Origin: CAYUUR01 sp964510235
GTDB lineage: Bacteria; Patescibacteriota; Saccharimonadia; Saccharimonadales; CAYUUR01
NCBI GenBank assembly: GCA_964510235.1
Contig: CAZEBF010000022.1
Span: forward strand, 1 to 9,903
Length of the DNA stretch: 9,903 nt
Direction of reading: 5' to 3'
Part shown: positions 1-5,785 of the stretch, piece by piece
Numbering within the stretch: position 1 is the first letter of the stretch
How the letters are laid out: every line of letters starts with the position of its first letter
Notes under the pieces: model-generated
What the model was told of the DNA's origin: nothing
Databases searched by the model: none
Seen by the model: the letters and a program-made list of their open reading frames with translations, nothing else
Translations under genes and position numbers: made by a program

Positions 1-83
1 CCACCAGGCAGTCTATGTGCTCAAACAGTCCTCGCACTCAAAGGCGCCTCATTGGCACAACATCTACTCAGGTGCCTGCTGAG

Positions 84-151
84 GCCCGGACCCCACGCCC
101 GTACGTTTGTAACTGAAGAATAGCACTGGTGCTATATGTGTCCGGGCGTGG
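84..151. other. Possible structured RNA with two competing helices
   Basis: Segment 140-151 (GTCCGGGCGTGG) can pair either with GCCCGGAC at 84-91 (8 bp) or with CCACGCCCG at 93-101 (9 bp). The two helices share bases 143-147 and cannot coexist. Between them sits a compact hairpin at 120-135: stem ATAGCA/TGCTAT with loop CTGG. The strand is unknown. Nested helices like these are what a folded RNA or an attenuator would show, but I cannot name a family, and chance pairing in a GC-rich patch remains possible. Confidence 0.3.
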
Positions 152-184
152 CAGCACGCTCTGAAACACCGGTGGCTGGCAGGA

Positions 185-283
185 CTAAAAAGCCGAGTCC
201 AGACAAAAGCTAGTTCGAACTCCACAACTGAAAGAAAATAGTGAGAACCGACCAAAAGGAGTCCTTTTGTCGCGGCTTTTTAG
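185..283. repeat. 11-bp inverted repeat pair
   Basis: CTAAAAAGCCG at 185-195 is the exact reverse complement of CGGCTTTTTAG at 273-283, with 77 bases between. The right arm supplies the T-run of the terminator-like hairpin at 249-281. The pair could close a larger RNA stem, or it may be the remnant of two terminators facing opposite ways. Confidence 0.45.
249..281 (+). terminator. Terminator-like hairpin, plus strand
   Basis: The stem CGA(C)CAAAAGG / CCTTTTGTCG closes a three-base AGT loop, with a single bulged C at 252. Four bases later comes a run of five T (277-281). This resembles a rho-independent terminator for something transcribed rightward from the left edge. The stem is A/T-rich in the middle, so it is weaker than a classic terminator. 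Confidence 0.4.
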
Positions 284-329
284 CACTATCCAGACAACCG
301 TGTGGCTTCAGTTGCGTGTCTGTTTTTGG

Positions 330-359
330 GCTACCTTTTTGCTGATACAAAAAGGTAGC
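330..359. repeat. Perfect 11-bp hairpin downstream of htrA
   Basis: GCTACCTTTTT at 330-340 and AAAAAGGTAGC at 349-359 are exact reverse complements around an 8-base loop. Neither strand has a T-run directly after the stem, so it is not a standard intrinsic terminator. It could act as a 3'-end-protecting structure for the LCP-htrA transcript. Confidence 0.5.
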
Positions 360-365
360 TGGCTC

Positions 366-382
366 GCCAAGCTGCGCTTGGC
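366..382 (-). terminator. Hairpin 14 bases after the htrA stop
   Basis: GCCAAGC (366-372) and GCTTGGC (376-382) form a perfect 7-bp stem with a three-base loop. On the minus strand it follows the htrA stop closely. A run of five T appears about 12 bases later, which belongs to the next hairpin (330-359). The position fits a transcript end for the LCP-htrA unit, but the T-run is too distant for a textbook intrinsic terminator. Confidence 0.4.
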
Positions 383-395
383 AGACATACAAGAG

Positions 396-1544
396 CTACT
401 CCTGTGGCAAAGCCTCAAGCTTAACCTGAACCGCCTGCTCTTTTCCGCCACGGTTGATAGTTAGGGTGACTGTCTCGCCCACGCGGAAGCGTCCCAGAAC
501 TGAGGTTAGGCTATTGTTCTCATCGATCACTGTATCGTTTACTTTGACGATAATATCCTTCTCTTGTAGGCCTGCTTTTGCCGCCGGGCTATCAGGAACT
601 ATGCTGGTCTGGCCGTTACGTGCAGGCGGAATATATGCACCACGCTTCACTGGCAGATTGTACTCAAACGCAAAATCATCGTTGATGCTGACAAATCGGA
701 CACCAAGATACGGACGTTCAAGCTTGCCTGTCTCTTGCACACTGGCGATCAAGCTCTTCACGTCGTTCACAGGGATAGCAAAGCCAATATTCTCGGAATC
801 TGCCGCCACTGCCGTGTTGATGCCAATCACTTCGCCGTTCATATTGACCAACGGACCGCCTGAGTTACCTTGGTTGATAGCCGCATCAGTCTGGAAAAGG
901 TTTTGTAAGCTCTCGGTGCCTTCTTCGCCCAAAGCTTCTACACTTCGGCTATAGCCAGAAATAATTCCTGATGTTACGGTGTTCTGAAACTGACCAAGGG
1001 CGTTTCCAATCGCTACAACCTTATCGCCAACTACCATGGCAGCCGAGTCGCCTAGTTTAACTGGCTTGAGTTGCTTGCCTTTGGTGTCTTTGACACGCAA
1101 GAAAGCAACGTCAAGCGGATCGCTTTGTGCTGTACGCCCAATCACTTCTACATCAGTCAGCTGAGTGCCGTCGGACAAAGTAATACTCACTGCTGTGGTG
1201 TTGCGCGGAATCACGTGGCGGTTAGTGACAACAATGTTATCTTCTATGAAAAAGCCGGTGCCAGCACTTGATTGCTCAACATCTTGTGTACCAAAGAAAC
1301 TCTCCTGCTGGACNNNNNNNNNNNNNNNNNNNNNNNNNNNNNNNNNNNNNNNNNNNNNNNNNNNNNNNNNNNNNNNNNNNNNNNNNNNNNNNNNNNNNNN
1401 NNNNNNNNNNNNNGCGAGCGCCAACGGCACAATATCAATGCGGATAAACACATAGATCAAAACAGGTAGAATAACGTTCAGCCCAATGTGTAACACATGG
1501 GCCACTCCCCGCTTCGGCTTCAGTGACTTGAGTACTTTTTTCAT
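396..1544 (-). CDS. HtrA/DegP-like membrane-tethered serine protease (interrupted by assembly gap)
   Basis: This is a trypsin-fold quality-control protease with one PDZ domain, expected to sit on the outer face of the membrane and degrade misfolded exported proteins. The catalytic triad is visible: His110 in TNRHV, Asp145 in DPLDVAFL and Ser228 in QGNSGGPL (numbering counts 34 unknown residues from the gap). A basic N-terminus and a hydrophobic stretch at about residues 18-43 form a membrane anchor. The PDZ domain covers about 293-378, with DSPAAKAGL and the strand DIIVKVNDTVI. The ATG at 1544-1542 overlaps the upstream LCP stop as ATGA, which supports this start and suggests translational coupling. 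Stop is TAG. The end of the anchor and the linker to the protease domain are missing (1314-1413). The frame continues only if the true gap length is 100 modulo 3. The family is certain; which HtrA paralogue is not. Confidence 0.93.
   Translation of the reverse strand: MKKVLKSLKPKRGVAHVLHIGLNVILPVLIYVFIRIDIVPLALXXXXXXXXXXXXXXXXXXXXXXXXXXXXXXXXXXVQQESFFGTQDVEQSSAGTGFFIEDNIVVTNRHVIPRNTTAVSITLSDGTQLTDVEVIGRTAQSDPLDVAFLRVKDTKGKQLKPVKLGDSAAMVVGDKVVAIGNALGQFQNTVTSGIISGYSRSVEALGEEGTESLQNLFQTDAAINQGNSGGPLVNMNGEVIGINTAVAADSENIGFAIPVNDVKSLIASVQETGKLERPYLGVRFVSINDDFAFEYNLPVKRGAYIPPARNGQTSIVPDSPAAKAGLQEKDIIVKVNDTVIDENNSLTSVLGRFRVGETVTLTINRGGKEQAVQVKLEALPQE
1314..1413. other. Assembly gap (100 N) inside the HtrA gene
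   Basis: Exactly 100 N. The flanking sequences share no overlap that I can see, so real sequence is missing. 100 is a usual placeholder, so the true length is unknown. The lost part encodes the end of the membrane anchor and the linker before the protease domain. Confidence 0.95.
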
Positions 1545-3363
1545 TCTTGTCCAATTATTATAACAAAGTCGGCTGTTTCTGGCGCGGTAATACCGTCAGG
1601 CAGGCGACCAGTCGCACTAGTCTTGTAGCGTCGCTCCAGGTAGTGTTTGGTGAACTTCTTGTTGCCATCACGCAAGTCAACGATCACTGTTTTGTCATAA
1701 TCTTTGGTTGGCGCATCTTTAGAATCAGTCACATTATAGCCGTACGATTTCAGCAGATCGGCTTGTTTCTTGGCTAGTCCAGCCGTGTTAGTACCGTTGA
1801 GAACAATCACCGAGGCGTTTTCTTCGCGGATGCGTGGATCGATCAATGTCTTACGTATAAACTTCTGGATCTCGCTATAGTCATCGATGCCAGCCTTTGG
1901 AATGACGACTGACTGCCCAGCATACATATCGGTGGTCAAAAAGTCATTTGGCTCATCTGACAGACCTATCGACTTTATGTTTTGGCTTTGCGTATCTTTG
2001 CCGATGCCATAGAGCTTCATGATCTCATCAATACTAAAGTTGGTTTCGATGTGGCCACCAAACGCGTCGATCAGTTGCGACACCTTAACTGGATTACTGT
2101 AGGTGCCAGCACTAAATATTTTGTCTTTGAGCGCCACCATCACTTCACGCTGACGTACTGCCCGGTCAAAGTCACCGCGCGGACTACTTTGTCGTGATCG
2201 GGCGTAGAGCAGCGCCTTTTTGCCATTCATGGTCTGAACACCAGTGTCAGCAATCAGTGGGTTCCAATTATTTTCCCACGCAACTGATGGATCATACAGC
2301 GGTTCCTTGACGTTGATAGTAACACCGCCCACAGTATCAATCGCCTTTTGGAAGCCAGTAAAATCAATCATTCCATAGTAGTGAATCGGAATATCCATCT
2401 TTGTTTCTAGAGTTTTCTCGATTGCTTTGAGTCCAACTTGTTCGGCCTCTTTAGTCGATTTACCTTCTGCGGTGGCTGAGTTTTTGGCATTGGCATAGAC
2501 GGCGTTGATTTTGGAGTAGCCGTACTCGCCTTCAGGTTTTACGTAGAGGTCACGTGGCACACTGATAAGCGCTGCTTCGTTGTGTACCGGGTCAATACTG
2601 GCAATAATAATCGTGTCGGTCAGGTCAGGTGCTTCGTGTGCGCCACCACCCTTACCAAGCAGCATAATGTTGACNNNNNNNNNNNNNNNNNNNNNNNNNN
2701 NNNNNNNNNNNNNNNNNNNNNNNNNNNNNNNNNNNNNNNNNNNNNNNNNNNNNNNNNNNNNNNNNNNNNNNNNNTCAGGTCAGGTGCTTCGTGTGCGCCA
2801 CCACCCTTACCAAGCAGCATAATGTTGACGCGACAATCACCCTCTTTGTTGAGTTTGGACAGGTCTTCGCAATCTTGAAGCGCCGGTGAGCCACCACCGC
2901 CAGACAAGACTTTGCGCGCATTCCAATAAGTGTAGCCAGCAGCCAGTGCCGCCAAAAGCATGCCAATAAGCATAAAGATGATCAGGCCGCGTTTGATTTT
3001 TTGCTTGCGCGTCATTGGTGTTTTGAACTTCTTTTTACGACCAAACGGCCAGAGTTTAAAACGGCGTTTTTTGCTGGCCTTTTTTTCAGTGCCGCGCTTT
3101 CCCCATGGCTGATCTGCAGCGATTGATGAGCCGCTCACTCTTAATGGAACGGCTTGGTCGGATAATGATTTGCCAGTCGTGGCGGGCTGCCTAAAATCCC
3201 CTACGCTGGTTGCGCGAGCTCGCGGCGGCGCAGGTTCTGGTCGGTAAGCGGTAGTGCGTCGAATCGGCCCAGGCTTGCTAGGCGGTAGAGTACGACCGGT
3301 TCGGATGATTCCGTCCATAGCCATAGAACGCGACCGTTTGTTTCGTGCTTTGATATTCTGCAT
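1541..3363 (-). CDS. LCP (LytR-CpsA-Psr) cell-wall polymer ligase with LytR_C domain (split by a false gap)
   Basis: LCP proteins transfer undecaprenyl-linked glycopolymers onto peptidoglycan outside the membrane. Collapsing the 100 N and the 55-base duplicate at the gap gives one in-frame 555-residue protein (1668 nt). In order: a cytoplasmic tail rich in Arg, Lys and Pro (residues 1 to about 125), one transmembrane helix (about 126-144), a Gly-rich linker with Cys165 and Cys177 that could form a disulfide, the LCP domain (about 178-375) and a LytR_C domain (about 465-555, starting ASVIVLNGTN). LCP hallmarks are TDTIIIASIDP, SVPRDLYV (Arg219, Asp220), YARSR (Arg337, Arg339) and GDFDRAVRQREV, the usual polyprenyl-phosphate-binding arginines. 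The ATG at 3363 has no Shine-Dalgarno but a good promoter just upstream. The TGA stop overlaps the htrA ATG. The family is secure. The attached polymer is unknown. Confidence 0.93.
2620..2674. repeat. 55-base contig-end overlap, left copy
   Basis: Identical over all 55 bases to 2775-2829 on the other side of the 100-N gap. It encodes residues around NIMLLGKGGG of the LCP protein, which biologically occur once. It is an assembly artefact, not a genomic repeat. Confidence 0.93.
2675..2774. other. False assembly gap (100 N) inside the LCP gene
   Basis: Exactly 100 N between two identical 55-base ends. The contigs actually overlap, so no sequence is missing. Deleting the N and one copy of the overlap restores a continuous reading frame. 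Confidence 0.93.
2775..2829. repeat. 55-base contig-end overlap, right copy
   Basis: Exact copy of 2620-2674. See that entry; only one of the two copies should exist in the genome. Confidence 0.93.
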
Positions 3364-3377
3364 ATAACGTAGGCTCT

Positions 3378-3406
3378 AGTATATCGGTTTCATGCGGTAT
3401 CGTAAA
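3378..3406 (-). promoter_or_regulatory. Promoter of the LCP-htrA unit
   Basis: On the minus strand, a -35-like TTTACG (3406-3401) is followed after 17 bases by TATACT (3383-3378), five of six matches to the sigma-70 -10 consensus. Transcription would start only about 7-8 bases before the LCP ATG, giving a near-leaderless mRNA. This fits the lack of any Shine-Dalgarno sequence. Confidence 0.55.
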
Positions 3407-3408
3407 CA

Positions 3409-3438
3409 TGTGCATTATTATCCGATACAGAGTATAGT
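3409..3438 (+). promoter_or_regulatory. Possible lepB promoter
   Basis: TATAGT at 3433-3438 is a fair -10 element. The best -35 is TGTGCA (3409-3414) at 18 bases, which is weak. The start point would fall about 5 bases before the lepB ATG at 3450, so the mRNA would be almost leaderless, and no Shine-Dalgarno is visible. The -35 elements of this promoter and the LCP promoter lie back to back, two bases apart. Confidence 0.4.
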
Positions 3439-3449
3439 GTAATACGAAA

Positions 3450-4073
3450 ATGCAACAAAACAACCACTCCGAGCCAATTGTTAATTCTCCGCAATCTCAC
3501 CAGAGAGAAGGCTGGAAGAGTATCTTCTCCACCGCCCTGATTTTTGTACTGGCTCCCATCACCGCGCTGCTACTAACATTCTTTGTTTTTCAGTCGTATC
3601 AGGTTGATGGGCCAAGCATGGAAAGCACCCTGCAAGACAACGACCGATTGATTGTTTCTAAGATCCCACGCACCTGGGCATCGATCACTGGTAATGATTT
3701 CATCCCGGCCCGCGGCGATATAATCGTTTTTCACCGCAAGAGTGGTGGTGATTTTGGTGGTGACAAGCAGCTAATTAAACGAGTAATCGCTCTGCCAGGT
3801 GAGCGCGTCGTGGTCAAAAACGGCCAACTGACAGTTTTTAACGATGAATTCCCTGATGGATTCCAGCCAGACAAGACCATGGACTACGGCAGCGTTATCA
3901 CATCTACCCAGGGAAATGTTGACCTGCGTGTTGGCGAAGGCGAAGTGTTTGTGAGTGGTGACAACAGAGACAATTCGCTCGATTCACGTAGTTTTGGCCC
4001 AATCAAAGCCTCCGATATCGCCGGCAAGCTGGCCTACCGTGTCTACCCGTTCGACAGCGCTCAGTCGTTCTAA
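3450..4073 (+). CDS. lepB: Signal peptidase I
   Basis: This membrane-bound serine-lysine protease removes signal peptides from secreted proteins. The 207-residue protein has a hydrophilic N-terminus, one transmembrane helix (about 26-47), the nucleophile Ser56 in DGPSMEST, the general base Lys110 in QLIKRVIALPGE, and the conserved box SGDNRDNSLDSRSFGP at 169-184. The size and single helix match Gram-positive SipS-type enzymes rather than the larger E. coli LepB. The ATG at 3450 leaves a complete N-terminus and sits just after a likely -10 element. The TAA stop overlaps the parB stop on the other strand, so no terminator fits between the two genes. It probably processes exported proteins such as the giant repeat protein encoded nearby, if that protein carries a signal peptide; that is an inference. 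Confidence 0.95.
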   Translation: MQQNNHSEPIVNSPQSHQREGWKSIFSTALIFVLAPITALLLTFFVFQSYQVDGPSMESTLQDNDRLIVSKIPRTWASITGNDFIPARGDIIVFHRKSGGDFGGDKQLIKRVIALPGERVVVKNGQLTVFNDEFPDGFQPDKTMDYGSVITSTQGNVDLRVGEGEVFVSGDNRDNSLDSRSFGPIKASDIAGKLAYRVYPFDSAQSF

Positions 4074-4957
4074 CTCTTATTTAGCCGGTCAATAATTGTC
4101 TTGAGCTCATCGTCAGTTTTAAAGCCAAGTTCAAGCTTGCCGCCTTTGGCGGTGCGCTTGATGGTAACAGGCACACCCAGGTACTTCTCGAGCTTCTTGG
4201 TTTCTGGCGTCTTGTTGGCGGTCTTTGTCTGTGCCAAATTACTGTCATTGGCGCCTTTTTTACAAGCCACCACAAACTGTTCAGCCTGACGCACTGACCA
4301 CTTATTCTTGATAATAAACTGGAGTAATTCTGCCTGCTGTTGAGGCCGATCTTTGAGTGCTAGAATTGCCCGAGCGTGGCCCTCACTGATCTGTTTTTGA
4401 CGCAAAGCGGTCATGGCATCGGCTGGTAGTTGCAACAGCCGGACAGTGTTATTAACTGTAGCTAGCGCTTTACCTAGCCTCTGGGCTATGTCTACATAAG
4501 CGATACTAAACTGATCATGTAAGCGCTGGATAGACAAAGCCTGCTCCAGTGGTGACAAATCTACACGTTGGACGTTCTCAACCAAGGCAATCTCAAGCTG
4601 CTGCAACTCTTCCATAGTACGCACAATCGCCGGCACTGCATCCAGTCCAGCAATCTTAGCTGCACGCCAACGCCGTTCGCCAGCCACAATACTGTACGTG
4701 CCATCATTCAGCTGTCGTACAACAACCGGCTGTAGCACTCCATGCGCTTTAATCGAAGATGCAAGCTCTTGTAACATGACTTCGTCAAAATCTTTACGCG
4801 GCTGGTCTTTGTTGGGAATAATGTCCGTAATGAGTAACTTTTGTACTCGGTCTTGTTCGTCTACCAACAGGGACGGATCAAAGTTTGTCGGGATTAGTGA
4901 GTCAAAACCCCGTCCGAGTCCACTCTTTGGATTTTTACCACTTTTTGGCTGTGCCAT
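4070..4957 (-). CDS. parB: Chromosome-partition protein ParB (Spo0J family)
   Basis: ParB is a CTP-dependent DNA clamp that loads at parS sites and spreads to drive chromosome segregation with ParA. The 295 residues show the full layout. The N-terminal peptide SGLGRGFDSLI (12-22) is the usual ParA-stimulating region. The CTP-binding domain has IIPNKDQPRKDF (46-57), GERRWRAA (93-100) and ENVQRVDLSPLEQA (127-140). A helix-turn-helix covers about 152-178 (AQRLGKALATVNNTVRLL). The C-terminal dimerisation domain is about 252-295, after a variable linker. It starts two bases after the parA stop, so the two are co-transcribed. A weak AGGT lies upstream of the ATG inside the end of parA. The TAG stop overlaps the lepB stop from the opposite strand. 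All expected motifs are intact. I saw no parS consensus in the window. Confidence 0.96.
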   Translation of the reverse strand: MAQPKSGKNPKSGLGRGFDSLIPTNFDPSLLVDEQDRVQKLLITDIIPNKDQPRKDFDEVMLQELASSIKAHGVLQPVVVRQLNDGTYSIVAGERRWRAAKIAGLDAVPAIVRTMEELQQLEIALVENVQRVDLSPLEQALSIQRLHDQFSIAYVDIAQRLGKALATVNNTVRLLQLPADAMTALRQKQISEGHARAILALKDRPQQQAELLQFIIKNKWSVRQAEQFVVACKKGANDSNLAQTKTANKTPETKKLEKYLGVPVTIKRTAKGGKLELGFKTDDELKTIIDRLNKS

Positions 4958-4959
4958 AG

Positions 4960-5721
4960 CTACTTACCTAACCTTTCTGATAATTCTTTTGTGAGTTGTT
5001 TGTATGCGCGGGCACCTTTTGACCATTTGTCATGCTCAAATATCGTCTTACCGTGACTGGGCGCTTCGGCTAACCGAACGTTACGTGGTATGACAGTCTT
5101 CATGACTTTGTCGCCAAAGTGCTTCTTCACTTCTTCTTTGACCTGATCTGATAAGGTAGTACGACTATCAAACATCGTTAGCACCACGCCAAGAATCTCA
5201 AGTTTCGGATTCAGCCCTTGTCGCACTTGCTGCACTACTTGCAATAACTGCCCCAGACCTTCAAGTGCGTAATATTCTGACTGCACGGGAATAAACACAA
5301 ATCGGGATGCGGTTAAGGCGTTTATGGTTAGTAAGCTGAGTGATGGCGGACAGTCAATCAGGATTACATCGTAGGCACTGGCATCAAGTGCCCGTTGCAA
5401 AGCTCGCTCACGTTCTAACACAGAGACAAGGTCAATCTCGGCTGCAGCGAGATTTTCGTTGGTCGGAAGTAGGTATAAGTTATCAACTTGTGTTTCTAAT
5501 ACACATGTCGCAAAATCTTGAGTTCCCAGCAATACTTCATAGGTTCCGTTCTCGATTACGTGCTTATCAAAGCCCAGTCCACTCGTAGCATTACCCTGTG
5601 GGTCAAGGTCAATTAGCAGTACGCTCTTACCGGACTTAGCCAACTGCGCGGCCACGTTAATAGCTGTGGTAGTTTTGCCCACGCCACCCTTTTGATTCAG
5701 GACTGATATTATATGCCCCAT
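4960..5721 (-). CDS. parA: Chromosome-partition ATPase ParA (Soj)
   Basis: ParA is a Walker-type ATPase that binds DNA non-specifically in its ATP form and moves ParB-bound origins. The 253 residues match the Soj size, with no N-terminal helix-turn-helix as found in plasmid type Ia ParA. The deviant Walker A motif is KGGVGKTT (11-18, with signature Lys11 and catalytic Lys16). Asp40 of DLDPQGN forms the A' motif, and VILIDCPPSLS (119-129) is Walker B. The ATG at 5721 places the P-loop at the usual distance from the start. No Shine-Dalgarno lies within normal range; GAGGG is 13 bases away. The gene is first in a parAB operon. Upstream are 64 bases before the giant repeat gene, with a possible -10 (TATAAG, 5748-5743) but no clear terminator, so read-through from that gene is possible. 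Confidence 0.96.
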   Translation of the reverse strand: MGHIISVLNQKGGVGKTTTAINVAAQLAKSGKSVLLIDLDPQGNATSGLGFDKHVIENGTYEVLLGTQDFATCVLETQVDNLYLLPTNENLAAAEIDLVSVLERERALQRALDASAYDVILIDCPPSLSLLTINALTASRFVFIPVQSEYYALEGLGQLLQVVQQVRQGLNPKLEILGVVLTMFDSRTTLSDQVKEEVKKHFGDKVMKTVIPRNVRLAEAPSHGKTIFEHDKWSKGARAYKQLTKELSERLGK

Positions 5722-5785
5722 TTGCTTTTTATTACCCTCGTGCTTATACCCTTAAGCCTACCACTAATCTGTTAATCAGTAAACT
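5722..5785 (-). other. Intergenic between the giant gene and parA
   Basis: Sixty-four bases. They hold a small inverted repeat, GCTTA (5742-5746) with TAAGC (5753-5757), and a weak -10-like TATAAG on the minus strand. There is no T-run after a stem, so I see no intrinsic terminator for the upstream giant gene. Confidence 0.4.

Larger units (their letters stand above)
1..395. other. Gene-free left edge rich in inverted repeats
   Basis: I find no supportable gene here. Plus-strand frames run in from the left edge and stop at 80-82, 114-116 and 121-123. The one ending TGA at 80-82 could be the last 26 codons of an upstream gene, but I recognise nothing in it. The rest carries many complementary segments: 67-71 with 79-83, 84-91 with 140-147, 93-101 with 143-151, 120-125 with 130-135, 185-195 with 273-283, 253-259 with 263-269, 330-340 with 349-359, and 366-372 with 376-382. 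I looked for tRNA, tmRNA, RNase P and SRP RNA signatures and could not match any. It may be a structured non-coding RNA, a set of terminators between converging genes, or both. Confidence 0.5.

Noticed and set aside
1..10. Minus-strand TGCCTGGTGG as the beginning of a 5S rRNA running off the left edge
   Set aside because: Only about ten bases resemble a 5S start, and nothing upstream resembles the end of 23S rRNA.
2..82. A 26-codon plus-strand tail of an upstream gene ending TGA
   Set aside because: It is too short to recognise. Two other plus-strand frames are also open here, so I did not call it a gene.
211..226. A T-loop-like GTTCGAAC suggesting a tRNA or tmRNA end
   Set aside because: The flanking bases cannot form the 5-bp T-stem and no acceptor or anticodon arm is present.
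64..464. Short open frames of 60-65 codons at the left edge
   Set aside because: They have no plausible start signals, no domain and an odd composition, and they overlap inverted repeats or the end of htrA.
454..954. A 166-codon plus-strand open frame
   Set aside because: It lies antisense to the catalytic and PDZ parts of HtrA, whose motifs are unmistakable.
1541..1544. Alternative genetic code with UGA as glycine (code 25)
   Set aside because: TGA ends the LCP gene in a clean ATGA overlap with htrA after a complete LytR_C domain, so it works as a stop.
2620..2829. A tandem duplication within the LCP gene
   Set aside because: The copies abut a 100-N placeholder at both ends and collapse to an intact protein, so they are an assembly overlap.
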